From: Pisaster brevispinus
Taxonomy: Eukaryota; Echinodermata; Asteroidea; Forcipulatida; Asteriidae
Reading direction: 5' to 3'
Assembly: GCA_023634235.1 (NCBI GenBank)
Contig: JAMKCF010000006.1
Coordinates: 4,433,421-4,497,420, forward strand
Length of the DNA stretch: 64,000 bases
Shown: in pieces, positions 12,931-24,249 of the stretch
Layout of the letters: every line of letters begins with the position of its first letter
How positions within the stretch are numbered: position 1 is the stretch's first letter
Notes under the pieces: model-generated
The model's input: only the letters and a program-made list of their open reading frames with translations
Told to the model about the DNA's origin: nothing
The model's database searches: none
Made by a program: the position numbers and the translations under genes

Positions 12931-13028
12931 AACTTTTTGTTTTCTTTGGTTTGTTTGTTTTCTGGCGTGTTTGTTTGTTTTTTGTTTGCGTGTTGTTTGT
13001 TTATTTGTTTATTGTTGTTTATTGTTTA

Positions 13029-13092
13029 CTTAATTTGTTGTTGTTATTGTTGTTGTTGTTGTTGTTGTTGTTGCTGCTGCTGCTGCTGCTGC

Positions 13093-13140
<48 letters not shown>

Positions 13141-13163
13141 CGTCGTCGTCGTCGTCGTCGTCG

Positions 13164-13219
<56 letters not shown>
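13029..13219. repeat. Compound triplet microsatellite (TTG)n(CTG)n(TTG)n(TCG)n(TTG)n
   Basis: About 190 bp of uninterrupted triplets: a GTT block, a GCT block at ~13,072-13,095, GTT again, a CGT block at ~13,139-13,164, and a final GTT block. It is open in several frames on both strands only because the unit is three bases. Those frames (polyCys, polyLeu, polyGln) are not taken as genes. Confidence 0.95.
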
Positions 13220-13221
<2 letters not shown>

Positions 13222-13785
13222 GGGGTATTCAAATGCTATTTCCAAGGCATTGACAGTGTTCCGGATAATATTGATCAGACGGAAGGGTACTGGTATAGAC
13301 TTTACAATGAACACCAAACTCTGTCCCCCACCCCCTCCTCCTCCCCCTATAATAACTAATCGCAGACTTTGTCTAAAGAAAAACAGTCAGGACTCTAACT
13401 GGATGGTTACAGTCCATAACAAAACGATTTCGTTTGACGCCGTGGTTCCTATAGATAAAGATGACGGAGTATTTCACTAATATTTCATTACTGTGGTCAC
13501 GGGAAAATTCTTTGAACATGTCGACAAAATTCTGGGTTATTTTTTTATATTTTATATGTTGGTGCACGGCTCCGTTTCCGCTGGGCCGTACCCTCAGTGG
13601 GCGCTTGATAGGGTTTTAATGGCGTCCCCACGGGCACCAGCGGCCGCCCATCAATCACAGGGGCTAGCTGGGTACTGTCACCGTGGCCAGAGCAAGGGCC
13701 AAAATAGCATCCGCTGGAACCTTGTATACAACTGGTTCTTTACCGCGGTTCCCTCCTTAAAGGGAAAGGACTGTTTTTATGATTG

Positions 13786-13942
13786 GGTCAGGCCTACTGA
13801 GACCCGGAACCGGGTCAATTTTGACCCGGGAGTTTTTAGAGAAGTCTCGTGAAAACTCCGAAAAAACAATTCCGTTTTGACACCACTCTAAAACCTTCCG
13901 GGTCAGATTTGACTCGGTTCCGGGTCCCAGGGTGACCTGACC
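13786..13942. mobile_element. Foldback element with GGTCAGG...CCTGACC ends
   Basis: Two ~53-bp arms (13,786-13,838 and 13,890-13,942) are inverted copies containing GACCCGGAACCGGGTCAA-like sequence. The ~50-bp spacer includes part of a stop-free frame. Related GGTC-rich sequence follows at ~14,030-14,065 and near 41,680. It is probably a small non-autonomous DNA transposon. Confidence 0.65.
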
Positions 13943-14106
13943 TATTTCTAGGTCAAAATGACAGGAATTGATCAACCTGACGCAGAATCCAAGCTAAGAG
14001 AAGCAGTAAATGGGTCAAGCCACCCCCCCCCCGGGACCTGGCATCCGGGTCGATTCTGGCCCGGGCGTTTCTGCAGTTCATCGTTTAATTCATGTCAGAC
14101 CTAGCC

Positions 14107-14134
14107 CTATTTCGAATGCAGCGATCGAAATAAG
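14107..14134. repeat. Dispersed 28-bp palindrome, copy 2
   Basis: CTATTTCGAATGC, AG, CGATCGAAATAAG: the two halves are near reverse complements. Same family as 12,904. Confidence 0.6.
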
Positions 14135-14199
14135 AAACGGTGATTTAAAAAGGAGTGCTATTCTCTCCACTATCTCTATCGAAAATGTTACACTTGAAT

Positions 14200-16090
14200 G
14201 ATTGGTTACGGTATGATTTTTTTTAAATAATCGGTAAGCTTTCAGATTGAAACTAAATCCATTTGCCCCCGACTGCTACCTTAACTCATTCAATGTTCAA
14301 ACCGAGGCGCGCAGGGAAGGAATAGGCTGGACCCATTTCAGTTGTAAGGCAATTGAGTACTATTAACGTGTACTGCACACAGGAAACACGACGAGCGAGA
14401 AGATGGTTGCACTGGCAGCAAGGGGGGGGTGTCTTAGGTACCTACCTCCACTTCTGAACTCAGATTGACCCACGCAAACAACATGATATTTTGTCATATT
14501 GTTTGTTGTTCTTCACACTGACGCGAAATATTGTTAACATTTAACATCTGTTATTTAGTACATGGAAGATTCTTCACAAATAAATTATAATGCTTAAACC
14601 ACGTATTGATGTATATATAATACACAAATAAAATTACATAACTCCCTTTAGAGCGGTCTGTTTGAAGCAAAAGGTTAACACAACACGCGAATTGCCTTGG
14701 TGAATGTCACGCCTGCAATCCAATGGGGTTATGGCGTTGTTTTTGCGGTGGGTTTGTCTTCGCTCGTCTTGAAAACACATAAATAAATAGGGGAATCGGG
14801 GTATCCTAGTAAAGGCTATTGATTCAGTTAATCCACGATTAATTTTACCCAGTTTGATCAGATGGGTTATTGTTTTATCAGCCACCGGTCTGAGTTTGGT
14901 GTTGTTGGTTCTCGCGTCATGTGTAAAAAAAAACCGTCTGTGGAACCTTGGTTCAAATACCGTGTAGAGGGGGTAATTCAAAAACAACCCAAACTTCAAG
15001 ACAATGGAAATGATTGGTGTTGGTAGGGAAATGGATTAAAGTTTCACTCCGAAATCGCACTTATAATAATCTTTATACCAGTGCCAATGATCCGGAGAAA
15101 TGTCCCCGTCTGAAACAGTGTCAAGTAGACAAAAACAGCAGAAGACACCTCGGCAATAAAAGTGAGAACATTCTTTTTAATAAACATGCACAATCTAAAT
15201 GATAAAACAAATGTGGGGTTTTTTTTTCACAAAAAAGGACTCATCTTCTTATTTGGTAAATTTTTCGGCCGGGCGGGGTAATGGTGGACACTGAAAAGAG
15301 TGCAATGTTTGGTTTAGATGTGTACAGACAAAATTACCCAAATCTAATAGCGTCATAATATTGTGTCCACCATATCTCAAAATGGCTCATTATGGCATTT
15401 ATTGAAAACCAAAGAACGGGAATAAATGATGTCTCTCTTGAACGATGAACAACCGTATTAACCCTCTAAATCGTCCAGCAGTTTTTTGTTTGTTTATTGA
15501 TTTCAAAGCAGCTTCGTGGAATCGTGGCTGATTTGTCTTAGATCCCAGTCAGAAGATCATGGACCTGTTAGGTAGGATCATTGGGGGGGGGGGGGGGGGG
15601 CGAAGAGGAGTTGTCTTCCCTTTCAGAGGGGTGTGTTTAGCATCGTCCATGGGGTAACCTTCGACTTCAGTGCGGTAGTTGTAAACTTAAGGACCAAGTA
15701 AGTAATTTGTGATGGTGCCAGGGGCCAAGAGGCCTGGCAGTTGGCCCGGATAGTATTTACGGCCCCCACCGAAAAACGAGCGGGTAAACAGGTGACTGGC
15801 CCACAGTGCCCCATATATCTCAATCACACTTCGTTACCTTAAAGGGGCAGTACCTGGCCCCTAGTATTTTACGTCCACTTAAAGGGGCAGTATACTTCTC
15901 CATAGTCAGGTGGATGTCGTCAGTGTCCCCTGTTATACCCAAATAAAGAAGCCGGGTGCATGACACGTAATCTCAGCATTGACACCCGAGTTCAGCTTAG
16001 AGTATGGATACCAAAAAGTCAAACCTTCACTCGTCTTAAAGGAGAAGTAACAAGGCCATATTAATCATACCTTAAAACAGCAGTTGCTAT
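14200..16090. other. Gene-free stretch
   Basis: AT-rich sequence with a run of ~18 G at ~15,583-15,600. Two copies of TTAAAGGGGCAGTA(T/C) at ~15,838 and ~15,880 mark a small direct repeat. No supportable gene. Confidence 0.5.
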
Positions 16091-16149
16091 TCCTTAGCAC
16101 CAGCAGTCATCCATGCCACAGGATTGGTGGGTATGGTCTAGTAAATGAA

Positions 16150-16325
16150 ACAGTGGTCCCCCCGTGTACAGTGGTTCCAATCCACTGCCCAGCCATTCAA
16201 CTCGATGGACGCCGGTTCGAACCCCACTGGTGGTCACCCGAAATGGTTCTAGCCCCCCTCTCTCTCTCTCGGTCAGCATCACGGACCCTCCACTCGCCAT
16301 GTTGTGTCCCCTCTATATCTTAGAG
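16150..16325 (+). mobile_element. Possible tRNA-derived SINE fragment
   Basis: A perfect pol III B-box-like GGTTCGAACCCC with flanking T-stem-like complementarity lies at ~16,213-16,224. It is followed by a CT-rich stretch. The A box is not clear, and the tail is not shared with another copy in the window, so this is tentative. Confidence 0.3.
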
Positions 16326-16559
16326 GTTTTCCCTCATCTGGTTTCTCATCTTGCTCGAACTAAAGCTCGAGGCAAGCTTTGAGGAACTTCAGTTCGTTCT
16401 CCACATCATGCTTCAGGGCTGCTCTGTTTCATACAAAGAACAAAAAAGACAGTACTAATGAAATTGAACTGTAAATAATAACATTCTTTGGTCACCCAAC
16501 ATGTTCTTGCTTGTAATGCCAACATTATATTGTGGCTCTGAATTAAGGGCATCGAACAT

Positions 16560-16680
16560 AAATATTGATGTCAATATTCGTGATTAAATTCACGACTTGT
16601 GCCCAAAGTCGTAAATATGATGCCAGTGTTTGCGCACAAGTCGTGAATATTGTCGTCAATATTCACGACTTTGGGTACAC
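16560..16680. repeat. Palindromic GTCGTGAATATT repeat cluster
   Basis: Several inverted GTCGTGAATATT / AATATTCACGAC words lie within 120 bp and can fold into long hairpins. A related patch (GGTCGTAAATATTCACGAC) occurs near 24,025. It is likely a degraded foldback element. Confidence 0.5.
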
Positions 16681-18375
16681 ATTTATAGTGTCCTTTCAGG
16701 GCCACCGTAACCTTTAAGGAATGTTATGAGGTACGTTAACTGAAATGGAAAATGTTTTGTCTCTCGATCGGGGACCACTGATATCCACCATTGGTAAACA
16801 AAGGTGCCCATCGGGATAGTTGGAGTAACGTCGACCATGGAAGCGTATAGATTGTTCACGTTTAACTAAACAGATTGAGTTTCCTGAATCGAGTGCGTTT
16901 AATATCATCATCTTGGAGAACTGGGTTCACATCGGGGTACATTTCTATCTCATTTTGGGGGCTACTTGTTAGAATTACCGTAAGTTACAAAATTTGTTCA
17001 CTGAGGCATAGTGACGCAGAATCTTTTAAATTCAATTTTTAGTCTGCAGAATAATTCGAAAAAGCGGCCAGTCCACAAACTTGCTGAGCTCCAGGAGATC
17101 TTGCCTAGCACAAAAGCAAGTTTCCTTCCAAAATTCCACGTAAATAATTTACACATTAAAACCACTACCCTGCTAGCCCGTTCTTCCTAACAAATAAAAA
17201 TCTGGAAACGCAAACTGAATAGCAATAAACATGTTTTCCAAACACTTGATCTCTGTTGAAGTTTAAACTCCCGTGGGGAACTTTTATTTATCAGTGTTTA
17301 AATTAACCCGGTAATCCCTTATCTAAACCCTACTCCTGAAAAATGTTAAGTTTTGATGTACAACCACAGATGGCCACTTTGTTTTATCACTGATTGGCGT
17401 TAGAGGGGGTTTAAAGGAGGACCATAGATTGTTTCTTGTCAATAATGTAATGCTGATTTATAGGCCAAATTGTCAATAAAGATACAATATAAGTCGCCTG
17501 TGAAAGTTTCAAAGGGATACAGTGTCTACCTGTTGAGAAAACAGCAAAAGATATCAGGATATTTTCATTTATAACGTCGAATCCACCCACGTTTTAGCGA
17601 GGTGACAGCAGCAGGTAGCGACCGCTTCTCCGGCCGCAGCGTTCACAAAAAGGACACCACGGAAAATTGAATCTTCAAACTCGCTTTGAGTTGAGTTTTG
17701 ACGATTCAAATTTGTTGACATGCGTTTATTGATTTCTAGTCAACGGTTGCATTTCAGACCAAATAATTTCACAGGATGCTTTCAAAAAATAAAATAAAAA
17801 TAAAAATGCACAATTTCTTTTACCAAAGTATGAGCCTTCCGTTAAGTTTACCCCTCCTCGGTCAAAACGCAGGACAGAAGGTATGCGCAGGTATTAAATC
17901 AAGTGAGTGGATAAATCAAACAGAGTGACTTGGCGTTTGCTTCTCTTAATGAATATCTACAGGGAATGATTTTATGAGCATTTGAGTAGGACAACAGGAA
18001 CGAAAGACACTAACATGAGAAGAACAGAGGAAGAGACCGTCCTGAGCCCTTCTTCTAGATACAAACAGGTACTTTCTGTTCCAGACAGAAATAGAAGTTC
18101 GTAAGCAACAACATGGTTCTTGACCACAAAAATATGGCATCACCGTATAGAAAGTTGATATAGAATGAACCTAAAAGACATGTTTTATGATTCTCATGCA
18201 GAATTAAACCTTCCTAAAAAGGACTTATGACTGACAGAAAACCGATCAAACTTTCTCAGTTTTCTTGAAACTTAATTTTCAACATTATTTGCTTACGCCC
18301 CTTTTCCGGTAAAAAGGTTGTTACGTCCTTCTTCCGGACATACGACAAACTGCAAGAAGCAAGAAGACAAGGTAT

Positions 18376-18836
18376 GGACGCGGGAATTAAAAGTGTTATA
18401 CAGAATTGGTAAAAAAAAAAAAAAAAAACACCAAAAGACAAAAACAACAACACATCATTGTTGAGTTTTTAGTCTGAAAGCTTACCTATGCCTATTAGGC
18501 CTACATAAAACCGTTTTTATGTGAAACATTTCCCTCTGAAATGAAGTCATATTCGAGAAAAGTGATTATTCTGAAAACCTAAAAAGTAAAAAATAAAAAA
18601 ATATATACATAAAAAAGCAACAGCTGATTTCGGTTGATACGACTAAACTAAAAGATTAATAATGTGTTCACATGCTGGATACTGTGGATGGTTTTTCATT
18701 ACTTTCTCCTGACTCTCCTGATTAAGCCCAACTTTCCAAAGGTCTGTTATTTCATGTATAATGGTTGATCCCACAAAACACTGTCTGCGACTATTTTGTC
18801 AGCTTTACTGACCCCGTTTGGATACCAAGAGCTTAG
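18376..18836 (+). repeat. Interspersed repeat R1, copy 1
   Basis: It shares an ordered series of blocks with 58,103-58,585: TATACA(A)GA(A)TTGGTAA, CATCATTGTT, TTTAGTCTGAA, TTATGTGAAA(C/T)ATTT, ATGAAGTCA, TTTTCTCCTGA, GACTATTTTGTCAGCT. A long A run (~18,411-18,429) interrupts it. The type of element is unknown. The end resembles the tail of the SINE at 51,933. Confidence 0.6.
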
Positions 18837-19072
18837 ATAGAGCATGGAGGTAGGAAAGGGGCAGGACACTAAAAAGGATGATGGATTGGCGAGATCGAGG
18901 AATTCTGGGGCATTTACATTGGAAGCGAGTATTGCAGAGTAGGGGCATATACAATTCAAAATTAATATTGTATCATTGGGATTGGGGGATATTCACTCCA
19001 ATCCTCTCATTTTAAATAAATACACCATAAAACCAGACTCTGAAAGTTTCGCTAAATGTAATGCATTACAAA

Positions 19073-19238
19073 AACTGGGGTGTTAAATTGATTCACTTAG
19101 GTATCCAATGTGACAACACCGACACAGTGTTAATTTCACCAACGATATAGTAATTGGGATAACACCGTGTCGGTGTTGTCACATATTGACGTAATCCATA
19201 TTAATAATCCATTTAACACCGCAGTTTTTTTTGCAGTG
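19073..19238. mobile_element. Hairpin MITE, copy 2 of the CACTGCAAAAACTGGGGTGTT family
   Basis: The left end reads ACAAAAACTGGGGTGTT and the right end AACACCGCAGTTTTTTTTGCAGTG. Internally GACAACACCGACACAGTGTTAA pairs with AACACCGTGTCGGTGTTGTC. Ends match the element at 11,797-12,135 but the interior differs, as expected for sub-families sharing TIRs. Confidence 0.65.
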
Positions 19239-19283
19239 GGTCACGTGTTCGTGAAAACACCCCAAAACGGTTTATCGGGATTT

Positions 19284-19312
19284 TCCTTTCGCTTTGCGGC
19301 AATCGAAATAAA
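19284..19312. repeat. Dispersed 28-bp palindrome, copy 3
   Basis: TCCTTTCGCTTTGC, GG, CAATCGAAATAAA. The right half matches the family of 12,904 exactly and the left half is diverged. Confidence 0.5.
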
Positions 19313-19339
19313 GCATTCCGTGATTTGGAAATAGTTTCT

Positions 19340-20240
19340 CGACGTTGACAACATTTCAGACGGAGGTAGTCTCTCCGTGTCCGGATCACGTGGTTCCAGA
19401 CAGGACAAACCGAAAAAGCCCAAAACAAAATACCCTCCTAGGGTCTGTATGACGTAGCTTCCGCCGGAATAAGGGGGTGTTTGGGTGACCATGGGCCAAA
19501 AAGAAGAGGTTTCTGACGTAACATCCACAGACCGGAACAATTTCCGGGACCTAATGAGTCCGTGACCAGAAATAGTTCGTGACATTTCCCAAAATATACG
19601 TCGCTAATCTACTTTAAGTTCATGTTATGGACTCACTCTAAGGAATTATATTAACAGTATTGAATTCTTATGCTCCGGGTTTTGTTGCTTTGTTAACAAA
19701 TCCGACGGATATATTTCTATAGACCTTTCTTTTGCAACGTCACAGCCCAAGTTTTTGCCAACCCAGGTTGGAAAACTATATGGAAGCAATAAATGCAAAA
19801 CAAAAACAGATAACTACAGTTTGTAACAATGTTACACAAATATTCAAAATTAGTGTTGAATTTATTGGAAACAAAGCAACCGATCATGGGAGGAATTTTA
19901 TTTAATTAGAAGTTTACCGAAAATGTTGAATTTGGTTAAAATATATGTTATCACTATTGAATGTTTTACTAACATCCGGCGGTCCATGCCAACCAGCGCT
20001 GTTTGTTTATCAACCATTTATCGCCATTTTGAAATCCGGCTTGCCGCGCCAAAACCTCGGTTTGGCCGGAACAAGGACTCATCGCTAAACAATTATGGGG
20101 CGTGTTTGGGCGACCCCGACCATGAAACAAGTTTCTGACGTAACATTCGCTGAACGCCGCAATTTCCGAGAGCTAGGCGAAAACGGGCCGGTAGCCAGAA
20201 ACATATGACGTAGGTACATTCTCTTGAAAATCAATGCTCT
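19340..20240. repeat. Related repeat blocks with TTTCTGACGTAACATYC
   Basis: Two segments (about 19,480-19,590 and 20,090-20,220) share GGGTGTTTGGG/GCGTGTTTGGG, CGACC/TGACCATG, TTTCTGACGTAACAT, then CGCAATTTCCG-like and CCAGAAAYA sequence. They appear to be diverged direct copies of one interspersed repeat. The stop-free frames across them are therefore not treated as genes. Confidence 0.45.
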
Positions 20241-20399
20241 CAAAGTTTATACGGCCTTTATTTTTTTACTTTCACGTAACGAAACTTACAGTCATTATGA
20301 TTTAATTAAATTGATTTTTTCTTCAAGCGTCATTTAAAACAAGAATTCCGTAGAAAATTGTCGTTATTTTTTTGTAAACATCCGCCATCATGAAACCAG

Positions 20400-20606
20400 G
20401 CCTAACCGAGCCAACAAATCAGGGCAAGTTCGGGTGGGCAACTAGAGTGACTAGACTGTGTGACGTAGCTCTCGAATTGACTAGATCGACCATGCTCCGG
20501 CGCATGGTCGATCTAATCAATCTCCCAGTGCTCTATGGTTTCTGGTAAGTCTAGTCACTCTTGTCGCCCACCCGAACTTGCTCTGTGTTGCGGTTTGGTC
20601 GGACCA
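20400..20606. mobile_element. Nested foldback element
   Basis: Outer arms at 20,424-20,456 and 20,549-20,581 are inverted copies (GCAAGTTCGGGTGGGC...GAGTGACTAGAC). Inner arms at 20,476-20,495 and 20,502-20,521 (ATTGACTAGATCGACCATGC type) pair around a 6-base loop. Similarity extends weakly outward to both limits. It is probably a hairpin MITE. Confidence 0.65.
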
Positions 20607-21118
20607 GCTACGTCAGCACAGCTGAACTTAACCAACAAAAGTGCTTAACCAATGACACAAACTCAAGCTTATTCCTGGTCAGGTTCGCTAAAAAAAAAAC
20701 AACAAACAAAAACCAAATAAACCACGACGGTTTTTTTCTAAGAACTCATTATAGATGCGTTGTTTCCTTATGGGATGTTCATTTCAGCGGGAATGGCGGT
20801 AAATTCAGCTATAAGCACTGTCTGGGAACCAGGTACGAACAGCGTACATTGCATTGTATGACTGGGTACTCTGATCCTGCTGAGCAGGATTTCTATGCTT
20901 AGCTATTTTTAAACTAAATTATTAGTATTGTTACTTTATCTTTCATTAAAAATATCCAGGAGTTAGAAGCAATGGATTATTCAGAATAAAAACAAGTTAA
21001 ATGTGTGTTTATTTGTTGTAATCCTTCCTGGTAATAAACCTAACATATCCTCAAAAGTGCCTGGCACTGCCTGGCACTGTGACCAGTTAAGGCATAAGTA
21101 GAGAAGAGGACACATGAC

Positions 21119-21871
21119 GTGATAGGGTTTGAAACTTTGCACAGTGGAGATTCAATCTAGTAAGGTTTGCTGTAACACCATGCACATGAGTAGGATTTGA
21201 AACTTTGCATGGTGGAGATACAATCTAGTAAGGTTTGGGGTAACACCATGTACATGAGTAGGATTTGAAACTTTGCATGGTGGAGATACAATCTAGTAAG
21301 GTTTGCAGTAACACCATGTACATGAATAGGATCTGAAACTTTGCATGGTGGAGATACAATCTAGTAAGGTTTGCAGTAACACCATGTACATGAGTAGGAT
21401 TTGAAACTTTGCATGGTGGAGATACAATCTAGTAAGGTTTGCAGTAACACCATGTACATGAGTAGGATTTGAAACTTTGCACGATGGAGATACAATCTAG
21501 TGAGGTTTGCAGTAACACCATGTACATGTACATGAGTAGGATTTGAAACTTCGCATGGTGGAGATACAATCTAGTAAGGCTTGCTGTAACACCATGTACA
21601 TGATAGGATTTGAAACTTTGCACGGTGGAAATTCAATCTAGTAAGGTTTGCAGTAACACCATGTACATGAGTAGGATTTGAAACTTTGCATGGTGGAGAT
21701 ACAATCTAGTGAGGCTTGCTGTAACACCATGTACATGAGTAGGATTTGAAACTTTGCACGGTGGAAATTCAATCTAGTAAGGTTTGCAGTAACACCATGT
21801 ACATGAGTAGGATTTGAAACTTTGCAGGGTTGAGATACAATTTAGTAAGATGTGCAGATACACCAGGTACA
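21119..21871. repeat. 68-bp satellite, 11 tandem copies
   Basis: The unit begins GTAGGATTTGAAACTTTGCA and continues TGGTGGAGATACAATCTAG, TAAGGTTTGCAGTAACACC, ATGTACATGA. Copies are mostly over 90% alike. One carries a GTACAT insertion (~21,530) and one a 1-base deletion. The outermost copies are the most diverged, as usual for tandem arrays growing from the middle. Confidence 0.95.
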
Positions 21872-22010
21872 CAAAATTATCTTTATGAGCTCTGGTGGCT
21901 CTGAGATGAACCGGCGGTTTGGACATTTCGACTTCAAGAAGCTGAAGCATTCTCCTGAAGACGATCACAAAAAACTGATCGAAACGTCGATGTTAAACGA
22001 TTGGTTCTTC
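21872..22010 (+). mobile_element. Probable retroelement remnant with hairpin-GAAACGTC motif
   Basis: After the satellite comes GAGCTCTGGTGGCTCTGAGATGAACC-type sequence, then CTGAAGA at 21,954, a perfect stem CGATCA/TGATCG, then GAAACGTCG. A frame reads HSPEDDHKKLIETSM through it. This arrangement is typical of sequence found next to Penelope-like elements. CTGAAGA plus stem plus GAAAC plus GTC resembles a hammerhead core, but stem III has no loop. Confidence 0.4.
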
Positions 22011-22329
22011 TCGGAAGCGTCACGGCTCATAAAGAGAGTTTATGTAAATGGTGTCTCAGCAAGCCTCAATAGATGACGAATAATAATGTTTGGTTATAGA
22101 TGTGGGAGGAAAACCCTGAATTATATGGTAAACCCACGCGCCCAATCCACACGCGAGGCCGGCTCCGTCCGAGGTGGGGATTTGAATAATGACAAATTTG
22201 TTGAGTTTTAGTCCGCTGAAAGCTCAGTGGTTATAAAGTTCATACCAGTACCATGTCTCTACAGAAATATTTCATTCTAAACTATAAGTAGAGGAAAGTG
22301 CATTTCAAGATCTTACAAATCCATGCTGC

Positions 22330-22357
22330 TTATTTCGATTGCTACAATCAAAATAAA
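22330..22357. repeat. Dispersed 28-bp palindrome, copy 4
   Basis: TTATTTCGATTGC, TA, CAATCAAAATAAAC. Close to the family consensus. Confidence 0.6.
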
Positions 22358-22865
22358 CCAGATATGAATGTGCAAAAAGAAAAGAAAGAAAGAAACAAAA
22401 AATGACTAGACGATAAACCATTTTTTCTTTGTTTTTGTTTTTACTAAAAACGTTATCACCGAATTTGATGAGCGCCCGCAATATCTGGTGATGTCGAAAT
22501 CTATGGGAATGATTTCATACTTTTAAAAAAGTACTTTCCTTTAAAAAAAACCCGTTCTTGTACTTTTTGTTACAAACAATATAGCCTTGTAAATGCATTC
22601 CTTGCATCATGGAGTGAAGTCTCACTAATAATGTACAGAAATTAAAATTCCAGAACATATCAACGATGTAATGAGTGGTTCGTTAATGCGTTACAACCTC
22701 CGGGGCTTTATAACTCTGATCACACGGGCCATTAACGGTACATAATGACCTTACATTCATCCCATTACATCGCCGTGGCTAGGTGCTCAAACACAATCTG
22801 AACTAACGGGCTTATTGTTCTATTGGTTGATGAAAATAGTGGGCCATGCATCACCTTGTTTAAAG

Positions 22866-22945
22866 AAAAAACAACAACAACAGCAACAACGTTAACAACA
22901 ACAACAAAACAACAACAATTACAACAACTACAACAATAACAGCGA
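22866..22945. repeat. Imperfect (AAC)n microsatellite
   Basis: About 80 bp of AAC and ACA triplets with scattered substitutions. Confidence 0.9.
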
Positions 22946-23109
22946 ACTTGTGATTTCCATGGTACTTCCTGGCAGGCACAATACTACACTGAGCCCAAAT
23001 TCATGTCGGTGCTTATCAAAAAAGTTCCGCACTTATGGTGCCATGTAACGTGCGTACAATAATGGGCCATGGAATGAAGAAAGCACATACTTCCTCGGTA
23101 AGCAGCACC

Positions 23110-23294
23110 TTTGGGACATGGGCCGAGCACAAAAAAACTTGCTAAGCACAGAAAAACCTTGCTGAGCAGAAATAGGTTACCAGCCAAAATACTATACAGT
23201 TTACATTCCTGCGACTGGTATCCTACTAATGTATTGCTTAGCAAAGAAATTTGCCAGCAAGAATGTTCTGCTTAACGACTTTGTGAAATTATGC
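23110..23294. mobile_element. Hairpin MITE (TGCTTAGCA family), degraded copy
   Basis: It shows AACTTGCTAAGCACAG, GGTTACCAGCCAA, GACTGGTATCC, TTGCTTAGCAAAGAAATTTGCCA and CTTTGTGAAATTA in the same order as the better copies at 60,881-61,072 and 49,467-49,662. The left TIR is eroded. Confidence 0.65.
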
Positions 23295-24249
23295 TCTGGT
23301 AAATAACAGATGCGGTACATAATGTGTCTCAACTTCCTTCTCAAAATATATACATTTCTTAAGTACAGCTGGACAAGTTGTGAGATACACCCCCCCCCTT
23401 GCTAAAAATCAGATTATATTAGCAATCGTTTAGCGCAATCTTCATTTAAGAAGTCCCGGCTCAGTAGCTCTTTTGTATAAGCATGAGGGAAAAAGTCTAT
23501 TCTTCACCTGGCTTTGTTGGGGGGATAGGTGGGGTAGTGAGCTGGGGGGGGGGGGGTGTACGCACTACTGCGTCCGACCGTCGGTCAAAAAGTGCGAGAG
23601 CATTATTCCAAAAATATTTATTTCTGGCACAGCTTAAAGTAGAGTAAACCAAGACCTTTGGAAAAAACCTGCTTTTCGCATTAATGACTAAGACAGGAAA
23701 ACTTCACAAAATGATTGGCTCATGTATACATAGGCAGTTATGAAATAATGACAGATCTTATAATGCACTTTGAAACAGACTATACTTCAGTGCACTAAAA
23801 TGTTCTTTCACATATCGCCTGCCGGATGTCCATCCTAAGATTACGACTGACAGTAAAAATTATTGAAAGAATAAAGAATTTGCTGTAAAAAATTGCTTAA
23901 TCCCTCCAACCTATACTAAATTTAGGCCTACCAACCTACGTGGCATTTAATTGCCACGCGTAAATATAGGAATTATAGCTGACCTTTAAATCAACGACTT
24001 CGTTTTCAAGTCCATACGTAAATGTGGTCGTAAATATTCACGACGTGAAATATTGTTCGTTCGATATGTTTACGTCAGTATTTGCGACTCTAGTTTCCAG
24101 ACTCCCAGGTTTAAACATTTCAAATTTGATTGCAGTATTTTTAAAATACAACCATACGCGGTGTTTGAGACTGTGTGTGTGAGTTTGTGTGTGACATTAC
24201 GGGATTTCGGTCGTCTGACCTTTTCAGTTAATATGTAGATCAACCATGT

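Noticed and set aside
13044..13359. Open frames of polyCys, polyLeu and polyGln over the triplet repeat
   Set aside because: They follow from an uninterrupted three-base repeat and are open in several frames on both strands. No coding context flanks them.
16084..16382. Three overlapping frames of 68-79 codons
   Set aside because: They overlap a tRNA-like repeat and a CT microsatellite and are open on both strands.
19213..19585. 114-codon minus-strand frame
   Set aside because: It overlaps a MITE end, a dispersed palindrome and the TTTCTGACGTAACAT repeat.
21429..22076. Frames through the 68-bp satellite and its flank
   Set aside because: Frames repeat with the satellite unit. The flank frame (HSPEDDHKK) is explained by the dispersed GAAACGTC segment.
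22866..22945. CRISPR-like or regulatory array
   Set aside because: It is a plain AAC triplet microsatellite. None of the window's tandem arrays has spacer diversity.
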